A stretch of DNA of 64,000 nucleotides from positions 1 through 64,000 of the forward strand of contig CANPVS010000012.1 in the NCBI GenBank assembly GCA_947581795.1, in the 5' to 3' direction. Each line of letters starts with the position of its first letter. Position 1 is the stretch's first letter. Positions 1 to 8,069 of this stretch are shown piece after piece. The notes under the pieces are model-generated. The model did no database searches. It worked only from the letters and a program-made list of their open reading frames with translations, and was not told the DNA's origin. Position numbers and translations under genes: made by a program. This stretch comes from an uncultured Oscillospiraceae bacterium (GTDB lineage Bacteria > Bacillota > Clostridia > Oscillospirales > Oscillospiraceae).

Positions 1-128
1 AAGCCGGGGTTGATCCACTTCCGCTCCGGGTTGGCGGCGGAGATGAACCGCCGGAAGAACAGCTCCAGCACCCAGCCAAACACCGAACCGATGAAAAACA
101 GAAACGCCAGCGTCAAAAAAAGATTCAT
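1..128 (-). CDS. Putative ABC transporter permease (CmpB/PF06541-like), N-terminal fragment
   Basis: The reverse strand opens at an ATG (126-128) and runs off the left edge of the window, giving about 42 residues. It begins with one strongly hydrophobic segment containing FFIGSVFGWVLELFFRRF, followed by ERKWINPG. This start matches what is known of the PF06541 family, small multi-pass proteins annotated as putative ABC permeases, in which a first helix ending in GWxxE is followed by a basic stretch and NPGFL. A ribosome site (GAGAGAGGG) lies just upstream. Only the N-terminus is visible, so the family call is tentative. Confidence 0.5.
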   Translation of the reverse strand, partial: MNLFLTLAFLFFIGSVFGWVLELFFRRFISAANPERKWINPG

Positions 129-255
129 ATCCCTCTCTCCTCTTTGCCGGGCCATACTTTCCGCCCAGCAGATGGTATTATAATGCTATTTTTGGAAAGA
201 GGCAATATGCACGGCGGCCGTTTTGCCCAGAAAACCGACAAAAACCAGCTGTTCC

Positions 256-2067
256 TTACTTGTTCAGGATGCCCATGAACTCGTCGCCGGTGATGGTCTC
301 GTGCTCATAAAGATACGCCGCCAGCTCGTCCAGCTTCGCCCGGTCGTCGGTGAGTATCTTTGTGGCCTTCTCATGCTGCTTCTTCACCATCTGAACTACC
401 TGCTCGTCTATCGCAGCGGAGGTCTGCTCGGAGCAGGCCAGAGACGTGTCCCCGCCCAGGTACTGGTTGGTCACCGTCTCCATGGCCACCATGTCGAAAT
501 CCTTGCTCATGCCGTAGCGGGTGATCATGGCCCGGGCCAGCTTGGTGGCCTGCTCGATGTCGTTGGAAGCGCCGGTGGTGTAGTCGCCGAAGACGATCTC
601 CTCCGCGGCCCGGCCGCCGGTGAGGGTGGCGATCTTGTTCTCAATCTCCTCCCGGCTCATCAGGTACTTGTCCCCTTCCTCCACCTGCATGGTGTAGCCC
701 AGGGCCCCGGAGGTCCGGGGAATGATGGTGATTTTCTGCACCGGGGCGGAGTTGGTCTGGCGGGCCGCCACCAGGGCGTGGCCGATCTCATGGTAGGACA
801 CGATGTGCTTTTCCCTGTCGGTGAGGATGGCGTTCTTCTTCTGGTACCCGGCTATCACGACCTCGATGCTCTCCTCCAGGTCCGCCTGGGTGACGAACTT
901 CCGCCCGTCCCGGACGGCCCGCAGGGCCGCCTCGTTCACGATGTTGGCAAGCTCCGCGCCCGACGCGCCGGAGGCCATGCGGGCCACCTTCTCGTAGTCC
1001 ACGTCCTCCGCCACCTTCACCTTCCTGGCATGAACCTTCAAAATGGCCTCCCGGCCTTTCAGGTCCGGCAGCTCCACCGGCACCCGCCGGTCGAAGCGGC
1101 CTGGCCGGGTCAGCGCCGGGTCCAGGGACTCCGGCCGGTTGGTGGCCGCCAGGATGATGACGCCGTTGTTGGCCTCGAAGCCGTCCATCTCCGTGAGCAG
1201 CTGATTGAGTGTCTGCTCCCGCTCGTCGTTGCTCCCCGGGCCGCCGGCGTTTCGCTTGCCGCCGATGGCGTCGATCTCGTCGATGAACACGATGCAGGGG
1301 GCCTTCTCCTTGGCCTGCCGGAACAGGTCACGGACCTTGGACGCGCCCATGCCCACGAACATCTCCACGAACTCCGAACCGGACATGGAAAAGAAGGGCA
1401 CGTTGGACTCGCCGGCCACCGCCTTGGCCAGCATGGTCTTGCCGGTGCCCGGAGGGCCCACCAGCAGCAGGCCCTTGGGCATGGACGCGCCGATCTCCTT
1501 GTACTTGTCGGGGTTTTGCAGGTAGTCCACGATCTCCCGCAGGTTGTCCTCCGCCTCGTCCACGCCCTCCACGTCGGAGAAGTGGATGCCGTCGGAGCTG
1601 CTCACATAGACCTTGGCGTTGGCCTTGCCCGTGTTGAACATCAGGGAGTTGCCCCCTGCCCGGTCCATGAGCTTCTTGCTCATGAACTGGCCGATGCCGA
1701 TGAACACGGCGATAGGCAGCACCCAGTACAGCAGCAGCGACGCCAGCGGCGACGCCTGCTCGATGATCTCGCTGGAGAAGGTGACGCCTGCGCCGTGCAA
1801 CCTCTCCACCAGTCCCGGATCGTCCATGGGGCCGGTCTTATAGACCTGGGTCATGTCCTTGTCGGTAAACAGGATCTGGTTGCCCTCGATCTGCACCTCG
1901 CCCAGGGTCCCATTCTCCGTCATGGTCATAAAGGTGCCGTAATCCACCTCCTGGATCTGCCGCCGGGCCAGCCAGGGCAGGATGAGCAGGTTGAAAAGCA
2001 GCAGCGCCACAAGTACGACGCCGTAATAGAATATCAGCGGTTTTTTCGGTTTCTTTACCTCTTTCAT
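256..2067 (-). CDS. ftsH: ATP-dependent zinc metalloprotease FtsH
   Basis: Membrane-anchored AAA+ protease that degrades misfolded membrane and short-lived regulatory proteins. The 603 residues show a first membrane segment at 11-33, a short extracytoplasmic region, a second membrane segment at about 108-126, Walker A GPPGTGKT (204-211), Walker B IVFIDE (259-264), the second region of homology [19 protein letters not shown] near 310-328, and the zinc site HEIGH (426-430). Length is slightly short for the family because the C-terminal tail is minimal, ending soon after the protease domain. It is monocistronic, with a sigma-A promoter and a CIRCE operator immediately upstream, which implies HrcA control. 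Function is secure. Confidence 0.97.
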   Translation of the reverse strand: MKEVKKPKKPLIFYYGVVLVALLLFNLLILPWLARRQIQEVDYGTFMTMTENGTLGEVQIEGNQILFTDKDMTQVYKTGPMDDPGLVERLHGAGVTFSSEIIEQASPLASLLLYWVLPIAVFIGIGQFMSKKLMDRAGGNSLMFNTGKANAKVYVSSSDGIHFSDVEGVDEAEDNLREIVDYLQNPDKYKEIGASMPKGLLLVGPPGTGKTMLAKAVAGESNVPFFSMSGSEFVEMFVGMGASKVRDLFRQAKEKAPCIVFIDEIDAIGGKRNAGGPGSNDEREQTLNQLLTEMDGFEANNGVIILAATNRPESLDPALTRPGRFDRRVPVELPDLKGREAILKVHARKVKVAEDVDYEKVARMASGASGAELANIVNEAALRAVRDGRKFVTQADLEESIEVVIAGYQKKNAILTDREKHIVSYHEIGHALVAARQTNSAPVQKITIIPRTSGALGYTMQVEEGDKYLMSREEIENKIATLTGGRAAEEIVFGDYTTGASNDIEQATKLARAMITRYGMSKDFDMVAMETVTNQYLGGDTSLACSEQTSAAIDEQVVQMVKKQHEKATKILTDDRAKLDELAAYLYEHETITGDEFMGILNK

Positions 2068-2123
2068 AGTCGATGCCTCCGTGTTCTCTTCGGGCGGAAC
2101 TCCCTCCCAATATCTCTCTGAAT

Positions 2124-2152
2124 ATAATAGTATATTAGCACTCTTATGTCAA
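2124..2152 (-). promoter_or_regulatory. Sigma-A promoter of ftsH
   Basis: On the minus strand a consensus TTGACA -35 box (2147-2152) and a TATTAT -10 box (2124-2129) are separated by exactly 17 bp. The -35 box lies inside the spacer of the CIRCE operator, so bound repressor would block polymerase. Confidence 0.9.
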
Positions 2153-2161
2153 GAGTGCTAA
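2135..2161. promoter_or_regulatory. CIRCE operator (HrcA binding site)
   Basis: The sequence TTAGCACTC, nine bases, then GAGTGCTAA is a perfect match to the CIRCE consensus. It overlaps the ftsH -35 box, so HrcA heat-shock repression of ftsH is the natural reading. The divergent tetR promoter starts 47 bp away and could be affected only indirectly. Confidence 0.95.
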
Positions 2162-2207
2162 TATAGATTTTAACGATGTTTCGCCCTGCTTTGCCTTATG
2201 GCGCGAG

Positions 2208-2236
2208 TTGACATTTTTGCGAAAATCCGGTAGTCT
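2208..2236 (+). promoter_or_regulatory. Promoter of the TetR gene
   Basis: A consensus TTGACA (2208-2213), a 17-bp spacer and a weaker TAGTCT -10 (2231-2236). Its position rules out the longer reading-frame start at 2208 and favours the ATG at 2271 (the ATG at 2238 is too close to the expected start of transcription). Confidence 0.6.
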
Positions 2237-2270
2237 TATGGTCATCACCAAAGTAAAGGGCGTTTCTGTT

Positions 2271-2834
2271 ATGGCGAACCTGACCCGCGGCGCCATCAAA
2301 GCGGCGCTGCTGAAGCTGTTGAACGAGCGGCCCCTGTCCCAGATCACCGTGAAGGACATCGTCTCGGAGTGCGGCATCAACCGCAACACCTTCTATTACC
2401 ACTACCAAGGCATCCCGGAGCTCATCAAGGAGATCGTGGACGACGAAGCGGAGGCCATCATCAAAAATTACCCCGCTATGGAGAGCCTGGAGGATTGCCT
2501 GGAGACGATCGTCAGGACGGCCATGGACAAAAAGCGGGCCCTCCTGCACATCTACAACTCCACCAGCCGGGACGTGTACGAGCAGTATCTCTGGTCCACC
2601 TGCGGCAATGTGGTGGGCATATATCTGGACACAGTGCTGAACGGACGGCGCCTGCCGGCGGATGACCGGGACCTCATCCATCGGTACTACACCTGTATCG
2701 CCTTCGGCTGTGTTTCCTACTGGCTGGCCTCCAACATGCGGGACGAGGTCCTTCCGGACCTTCACCGGATAGCCGAGCTCCGGCAGGGCGCGCTGGAAGA
2801 AATGATCTCCCGCTCTCTGGGTGAAGAAAAATAA
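2271..2834 (+). CDS. TetR/AcrR family transcriptional regulator
   Basis: A 187-residue DNA-binding regulator. The N-terminus carries the TetR helix-turn-helix, with LLNERPLSQITVKDIVSECG followed by the recognition-helix signature INRNTFYYHYQ, and then a helical C-terminal half typical of the DhaS-like TetR_C subfamily. The ATG at 2271 is chosen because the in-frame upstream codons overlap the promoter and because an AAAGGG lies about 10 bases before it. It is divergent from ftsH and stands alone; no adjacent pump or enzyme suggests its target or ligand. Confidence 0.88.
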   Translation: MANLTRGAIKAALLKLLNERPLSQITVKDIVSECGINRNTFYYHYQGIPELIKEIVDDEAEAIIKNYPAMESLEDCLETIVRTAMDKKRALLHIYNSTSRDVYEQYLWSTCGNVVGIYLDTVLNGRRLPADDRDLIHRYYTCIAFGCVSYWLASNMRDEVLPDLHRIAELRQGALEEMISRSLGEEK

Positions 2835-2844
2835 AATATTTACC

Positions 2845-3012
2845 TCATTCGGGCGGGTCTTTGTCAGGTTCATTGGGCGGCACTATACGAACGACCGGCT
2901 GTGGCTCACGGATATACATTTCCTCACAATCCCGCTGTGCCGATATTAGAATATTGACAGCCTCCTCAGAGGCACGAACCATTTTTTAATACATCTCCTT
3001 ATAGTCCGGCAT
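2845..3012 (-). pseudogene. Small protein gene interrupted by an in-frame TAA
   Basis: From an ATG at 3012, preceded by a strong GGAGGTGAG ribosome site and a near-perfect promoter, the frame encodes MPDYKEMY, then a TAA at 2986-2988, then continues open for 47 more codons (KMVRASEEAVNILISAQR..., ending at a TGA at 2845). The downstream part has the amphipathic, Glu-rich look of small proteins that I recall beside XRE repressors in Clostridia (YKE-Y-xLFRA-E-A-NxLI-AQ). Translation could restart at the ATG at 2982 to give 45 residues, but that codon lacks its own ribosome site. Either a recent nonsense mutation or a decaying remnant. Confidence 0.6.
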
Positions 3013-3031
3013 ATTCTCACCTCCAACGCAA

Positions 3032-3060
3032 ATTATAGGACATATTGTCCAATCCGTCAA
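3032..3060 (-). promoter_or_regulatory. Promoter with embedded operator, between the XRE gene and the broken small gene
   Basis: On the minus strand TTGACG (3055-3060) and TATAAT (3032-3037) are 17 bp apart. The spacer holds the perfect inverted repeat GGACATATTGTCC (3038-3050), a typical site for an XRE dimer. The divergent XRE protein is the obvious candidate repressor. Confidence 0.75.
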
Positions 3061-3096
3061 TATATCCTGAACTGCTGTTGTATATTGGCGTTGGTG

Positions 3097-3315
3097 ATGA
3101 GTATGCGTCTACGGATACGCGACTTGCGAGAAGATGCGGATCTGACACAACGCCAGGTGGCGAAAGAATTAATGTGCGACCAGTCCCTGTATTCCAAGTA
3201 CGAGCGCGGCGAGCGGCCTCTCCCCTTGGAGTCGGCGGTAAGATTGGCTCTCTTCTACAAGACGAGTCTGGATTACCTGGTCGGCCTCACCGACGATCCA
3301 ACACCAAGAAACTGA
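3097..3315 (+). CDS. XRE-family helix-turn-helix repressor
   Basis: A 72-residue Cro/CI-like protein made almost entirely of one HTH_3 domain: IRDLREDADLTQRQVAKELM, then SLYSKYERGERPLPLESAVRLALFYKTSLDYLVGLTD, the usual five-helix pattern. The ATG at 3097 is preferred over the upstream TTG at 3085; the ATG at 3103 is a possible alternative. It is divergent from the interrupted small gene and separated from it by a palindromic operator, so autoregulation and repression of the small gene are likely. The compact arrangement resembles a remnant phage or mobile-element switch. Confidence 0.85.
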   Translation: MSMRLRIRDLREDADLTQRQVAKELMCDQSLYSKYERGERPLPLESAVRLALFYKTSLDYLVGLTDDPTPRN

Positions 3316-3321
3316 GAAAAA

Positions 3322-3357
3322 CGGCAGGAAATGGACTTCCTGCCGCTTTTGTTGTTT
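3322..3357 (+). terminator. Rho-independent terminator after the XRE gene
   Basis: CGGCAGGAA (3322-3330) pairs with TTCCTGCCG (3337-3345) across a 6-base loop and is followed by a T-rich run. Confidence 0.85.
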
Positions 3358-3372
3358 TATTGCTATGATAAA

Positions 3373-3396
3373 CCCCGTGACCGGCCGGTCACGGGG
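3373..3396 (-). terminator. Inverted repeat at the end of the glycosyltransferase gene
   Basis: A 24-bp perfect palindrome with arms CCCCGTGACCGG and CCGGTCACGGGG overlaps the minus-strand stop codon and is followed on that strand by a short TTTA run. It is probably the operon terminator, though the T-tract is weak. Confidence 0.6.
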
Positions 3397-4510
3397 TCTT
3401 GTTCTGTTCGTATTCCTTTTCCAGGAGTTCACAGATCGCGGTGGCTGCGTCGCCTGGGATGACCCGGTGCTGGGCCTGGATCATCCGCTCCCGGCGGGTC
3501 TCGTCCAGCAGCTCGTCGCAGGCGGCTGTAAGCTCCTCCTCCGGCGAGTTGACGGCGAGGCTCATGCCGTTCTCCGCGAAAAAGTGCATATTGCTGGTCT
3601 CGCAGCCCGGTATGGGGGTGATGTGGATGAACGCCGTCCCCACCACGGCCGCCTCGGTGGAAGAAAGGCCGCCCGGCTTGGAGAGATAGAGGTCGCAGGC
3701 CTTCATGTAGTCTGCCATCTGATCGGTAAAGCCCAGGACGGTGCACCGCCCGCCGAAGGCCGCGCGCACGTCCTCCTCCAGGTCCCGGTTGCTGCCGCAG
3801 ACCACGACGATCTCCGCGCTGCCGCTATAGCGGTCCAGAAGGATGGACACCACCTGCTGGATATTCCCCGCGCCGATGCTCCCGCCGGCCACCAGAATCA
3901 TTTTTTTGCTCGGGTCCAGCCCCAGTCGTTCCCGGACGGCCGCCCGGTCCTCTTTGCCGTAAAAGGGCCGCCGCACCGGGATGCCCAGGGGGCGGATGCG
4001 CTCCGGATCAATGCCCCGGCCGATGAATTCTTCTGTCAGCTCCCTGGCGGGGATGATGTACCGGTCCAGGTCCGTCTCCTCCGTGAAGGGGATGCAGGCA
4101 TAGTCCGTGGCGATGAAATAGGTCCGGGGCATGGCTGCCCCTCGCCGCTTCATGCTGGTGAGCATCTCTCCGGGGAACAGATGGGTGGTCACCACCGCGT
4201 CAAAATGATTCTCCTCGATATATTGCTCCAGCAGCGGCTCCATCAGCCGGTTGATCCGGTAGACGGGGGACGGAAACGGCAGCTTCCGGTAGGCGTCGCC
4301 CAGCTTATAGGCCGCGCCAAAGGCGCTGGGGGCCTTCTGGGCCAGGAGGATATAGGCCTTGTCCACCACCTCCGCCACCTGGTCGCTCTTCAGGGTATAG
4401 GGATTCAGGGTCCGGACGGAGTGGCCCCTTGCGGCCATGGCCTGGGCCACCGCCGCACAGGCGGTGTTGTGTCCCCCGCCGGTCCCGCATGTCAGCATCA
4501 ATGCGTCCAT
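3389..4510 (-). CDS. GT28/MGDG-synthase-type glycosyltransferase (diacylglycerol glucosyltransferase-like)
   Basis: A 373-residue GT-B enzyme expected to transfer a sugar from a nucleotide-sugar donor to a lipid acceptor. The N-terminus LMLTCGTGGGHNTAC is the acceptor-side glycine loop of the MGDG_synth/MurG group. FDAVVTTHLFPGEML follows, and the C-terminal donor domain carries LVAGGSIGAGN, VVVCGSN and the signature DLYLSKPGGLSSTEA. Related proteins such as Bacillus UgtP make glucosyl-diacylglycerol; MurG itself is less likely given the PlsY neighbour. It overlaps plsY by 13 bp, so the two are translationally coupled and both act at the inner face of the membrane in glycerolipid synthesis. 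The exact sugar and acceptor are not shown by sequence. Confidence 0.85.
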   Translation of the reverse strand: MDALMLTCGTGGGHNTACAAVAQAMAARGHSVRTLNPYTLKSDQVAEVVDKAYILLAQKAPSAFGAAYKLGDAYRKLPFPSPVYRINRLMEPLLEQYIEENHFDAVVTTHLFPGEMLTSMKRRGAAMPRTYFIATDYACIPFTEETDLDRYIIPARELTEEFIGRGIDPERIRPLGIPVRRPFYGKEDRAAVRERLGLDPSKKMILVAGGSIGAGNIQQVVSILLDRYSGSAEIVVVCGSNRDLEEDVRAAFGGRCTVLGFTDQMADYMKACDLYLSKPGGLSSTEAAVVGTAFIHITPIPGCETSNMHFFAENGMSLAVNSPEEELTAACDELLDETRRERMIQAQHRVIPGDAATAICELLEKEYEQNKTP

Positions 4511-5112
4511 AACAGTTTTACCTCCAATTTCTCCCGGGGCTCGCGGCTATGATGCAGCCGCAGGCATACCACCGCCGTGATGCCGCAAAATCCCACGAAC
4601 ACCGGCGCCGCCACCTTCACGGCGGCCATGGCCGCCAGCGTGAGCAGGTAGGCGATCCAGGTGCGGTAAAAAGTGGGATCTATACGAAACGGCACAGACA
4701 GGAGCACGAACACCGCCGCGAACAGCACCAGCGGCATATCGTAAGGGCAGAGCCCCAGCAGCACGCCGAAGGTGGCGGCGATGCCCTTCCCCCCATGGAA
4801 CCGGTGGAAAATGGGGAAAATGTGGCCGATCACCGGCGCCGCCATCACCAGGGGCAACGCCCAGCGTTCAGGCGGCTCGGCGGCGTGCAGATACAGGTAC
4901 ACGGGCAGAAAGCCCTTGACCAGATCGCCCGTCAGGGTGAGCACGCCGCACCAGAAGCCGCAGTATTTGAAGGCGTTCACGGTGCCGGGGTTCTTGTCCT
5001 CGCTCAATTGCAGAAGCTCCCGCTTCCCCAGCAGCGTCCCGGCCACCTCCGCGGACAGTACGCTCCCGGACAGGTAGGCGACGGCGATTGTACAGATCAC
5101 TCGCAAATCCAT
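4498..5112 (-). CDS. plsY: Glycerol-3-phosphate acyltransferase PlsY
   Basis: A 204-residue integral membrane enzyme that acylates position 1 of glycerol-3-phosphate using acyl-phosphate. The family motifs are visible: SGSVLSAEV near the N-terminus, KNPGTVNAFKY (usually NPGATN), GDLVKGFLP and the catalytic GHIFPIFHRFHGGKGIAAT block. About six hydrophobic segments are present, and the length is normal for the family. It is the promoter-proximal gene of a two-gene lipid operon with the overlapping glycosyltransferase. The NPGT variant in the second motif is a small departure from the norm; other family features are intact. Confidence 0.93.
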   Translation of the reverse strand: MDLRVICTIAVAYLSGSVLSAEVAGTLLGKRELLQLSEDKNPGTVNAFKYCGFWCGVLTLTGDLVKGFLPVYLYLHAAEPPERWALPLVMAAPVIGHIFPIFHRFHGGKGIAATFGVLLGLCPYDMPLVLFAAVFVLLSVPFRIDPTFYRTWIAYLLTLAAMAAVKVAAPVFVGFCGITAVVCLRLHHSREPREKLEVKLLWTH

Positions 5113-5233
5113 GGATGGTATCTCTCCCTCTTGCGCTTACCGCTTATGATACCACATCAAGGGCGCGGAAGAAATGGGCAGGAACGCCTTTTTGACCAAA
5201 ACTGCTCCCTTCCCCGCCAGCTCCCGCAAGCAG

Positions 5234-5267
5234 ACACGCATGGCCTTCCGCGGATGGCCATGCGTGT
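5234..5267 (-). terminator. Long hairpin downstream of the acidic-repeat gene
   Basis: ACACGCATGGCC (5234-5245) and GGCCATGCGTGT (5256-5267) form a 12-bp perfect stem with a 10-base loop just past the end of the minus-strand gene. It lacks a T-tract, so it may stabilise or only partly terminate the transcript. Confidence 0.5.
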
Positions 5268-5284
5268 GCGTATACGGATGTACC

Positions 5285-5716
5285 TCAGCGGCGCAGCTCC
5301 CTGCGGGCCTCGTCGATCTCCTTCTGGAGCTCCTCCAGAGCCTCGTCCAGGGCCGCGGCCACGTAGTCCTCCAGGGCCATCATGGCGAAGATGTCCTGGG
5401 CCGCCTGGATCATGGCGTCCTCCACCTCCTGGCCAACGCCCAAAAGCTCGGCCTCGTCCCCGTCCACCAGGAAGACCAGATCGGGGATGCCGTTGGCGTC
5501 GGAGTCATGGAAGTACAGGTTGAATTCGCCGTCGCCGGTCAGGTCCACCGCCAGGGTGTCGATATCGCCGTCGCCGGTGGAGTCCAGCAGCACCACGTCG
5601 GGCAGGCTGTCGCCGTCCACGTCGATGAGAATCTCGTCCGGCGTGCTGCGAATCAGGGTCTTGCGCAGGTCCGGGTCCAGCCGCATCTTATTCTTGATCG
5701 TACGAAGATTGCCCAT
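5285..5716 (-). CDS. Acidic DxDGD-repeat protein (calcium-binding-like), unknown function
   Basis: A 143-residue protein starting at the ATG at 5714-5716, which has a GGGAGG ribosome site nine bases upstream; the longer open frame to 5788 lacks one. Residues about 35-90 hold four Asp-rich loops (DVDGDSLPD, DSTGDGDID, DLTGDGEFN, DSDANGIPD) like thrombospondin type 3 or EF-hand calcium loops. A C-terminal amphipathic helix rich in Glu, Ala and Arg follows. There is no signal peptide or membrane segment, so it should be cytoplasmic, which is unusual for such repeats. It is monocistronic, with no informative neighbours. I do not recognise an orthologous family. Confidence 0.75.
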   Translation of the reverse strand: MGNLRTIKNKMRLDPDLRKTLIRSTPDEILIDVDGDSLPDVVLLDSTGDGDIDTLAVDLTGDGEFNLYFHDSDANGIPDLVFLVDGDEAELLGVGQEVEDAMIQAAQDIFAMMALEDYVAAALDEALEELQKEIDEARRELRR

Positions 5717-5837
5717 TTGAAAATGCCTCCCAATAACAGGTTTTTTCCAACAGGTAATTATATCACAGTATCCGGCGCGGTCAAGCAATGAGAGCTAATC
5801 ATTAAATCACACACCACTTTTCCGATGGCCGCCGCAT

Positions 5838-5874
5838 GAAAAACCGCCGTTTCCGGGTAACCCGAAAACGGCGG
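5838..5874 (-). terminator. Terminator downstream of the sugar ABC operon
   Basis: Arms CCGCCGTTTCCGGG (5844-5857) and CCCGAAAACGGCGG (5861-5874) pair with one wobble across a TAA loop. On the minus strand the stem is followed by five T residues (5839-5843). Confidence 0.85.
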
Positions 5875-6066
5875 CGAGCTTGTCAAAAAACGAGTTCTTG
5901 ACCGCTCAGATTGAAACTGCTCGGCGAGAGTGGATCCCGCCGGCAGGAAGTCAAAAGCCTGTCGTACAGCGGCTTTTGACTTCACGCGCGGGAAAGCCGC
6001 GCGGCTCGGCCTGACCGGCCTTCGCGTCCTCTCTATTGATTCTTTGACAGTCTGACTGAGGTGATA
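5875..6066. repeat. Structured intergenic stretch with inverted repeats
   Basis: The 5789-6066 gap holds no convincing gene. Besides the terminator at 5838-5874 it contains a perfect 12-bp inverted repeat, AAGTCAAAAGCC (5948-5959) and GGCTTTTGACTT (5971-5982), and a smaller GTCAA/TTGAC pair near 5882-5902. A short open frame on the minus strand (about 5985 to 5758) coincides with these repeats. It looks to me like an interspersed intergenic repeat rather than a protein, but genome-wide recurrence cannot be tested here. Confidence 0.45.
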
Positions 6067-7188
<1,122 letters not shown>

Positions 7189-7208
7189 TTTCCTCTACTC
7201 CTTTCAAA

Positions 7209-8069
7209 TCAGCCTTTGACGGCGCCGCCGGTAACGCCCTCGACGTAGTACTTCTGCAGGCACAGGAACAGGATCGTAACCGGGACGGCAACGATCACGC
7301 CGCCGGCGCAGAAGGTGGTGTACATCCGGGCGATCTGGTCGTTGGTCAGCCAGCTGTACATACCGACGGCCACGTTGTAGCCCGCGGAGGTACCCATTGC
7401 CACGTAGCGGGCAAAGACGTAGTCGCCCCAGGGGCCCATGAACGCGGTCAGGATGGTATAGATGACGATGGGCTTCGACAGAGGCAGGATGATCTTATAC
7501 AGCACCTGCGCACGAGTCGCGCCGTCCACACGGGCCGCCTCGTCCAGGGACTTGGGGATGGTGTCGAAGAAGCCCTTGGACACATAGTACCCCATGCCGG
7601 AGGAGGCCACGCTCACCAGGATCAGGCCGGGCACCGCGTTGGCCTGGGTCAGGCCCAGGTCAGACAGAACACGGTACAGGATGATCATGGTCAGCATCCC
7701 GGGGAACATGCCCAGGATGAGCATGAACCGCATCAGGGGCCCGCGCAGCTTGAAGCGGAAGCGGGACAGGGTGTAGCTCATGCACAGCTGGATGACGGTG
7801 ACCAGCACCGCCGCGGCCAGCGCGATGATGAAGGTGTTCAGGTACCAGCGCTTAAAATCGGAGTTCCAGAGGTTGATGTAGTTCTGCCAGCCCCACTGGT
7901 GGGGGATGACGTAGCCCACCTGATAGGTGGATTCCACGCGGAAGGACTGCAGAACGATGAAAATGAAGGGGATCAGCCAGACGACGCTGATGATGATGAG
8001 CAGGATGTAGATCGCGGTGTTGCTGACGCGGTTGAGCGTCCGCAGACCCATATGGTGTTTGTTATTCAT
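7209..8069 (-). CDS. Carbohydrate ABC importer permease, MalG/GanQ type
   Basis: A 286-residue inner-membrane permease with six predicted helices, the first at about residues 15-37. The EAA loop for ATPase contact is present as FFDTIPKSLDEAARVDGATRAQVLYKIILPLSKP, and the C-terminus VEGVTGGAVKG is typical of MalG relatives. The start is the ATG at 8067-8069, whose A coincides with the last base of the upstream permease stop (TGATG), so the two are translationally coupled. It pairs with the larger MalF-like protein. Sequence alone does not separate maltodextrin from galacto-oligosaccharide transport. Confidence 0.93.
   Translation of the reverse strand: MNNKHHMGLRTLNRVSNTAIYILLIIISVVWLIPFIFIVLQSFRVESTYQVGYVIPHQWGWQNYINLWNSDFKRWYLNTFIIALAAAVLVTVIQLCMSYTLSRFRFKLRGPLMRFMLILGMFPGMLTMIILYRVLSDLGLTQANAVPGLILVSVASSGMGYYVSKGFFDTIPKSLDEAARVDGATRAQVLYKIILPLSKPIVIYTILTAFMGPWGDYVFARYVAMGTSAGYNVAVGMYSWLTNDQIARMYTTFCAGGVIVAVPVTILFLCLQKYYVEGVTGGAVKG

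Noticed and set aside
2208..2270. Longer N-terminus for the TetR protein
   Set aside because: The codons from 2208 overlap the TTGACA/TAGTCT promoter, and the conserved TetR helix-turn-helix begins after the ATG at 2271.
5758..5985. A 75-residue minus-strand open frame
   Set aside because: It spans inverted repeats and a terminator, lacks a ribosome site and resembles a structured spacer rather than a gene.
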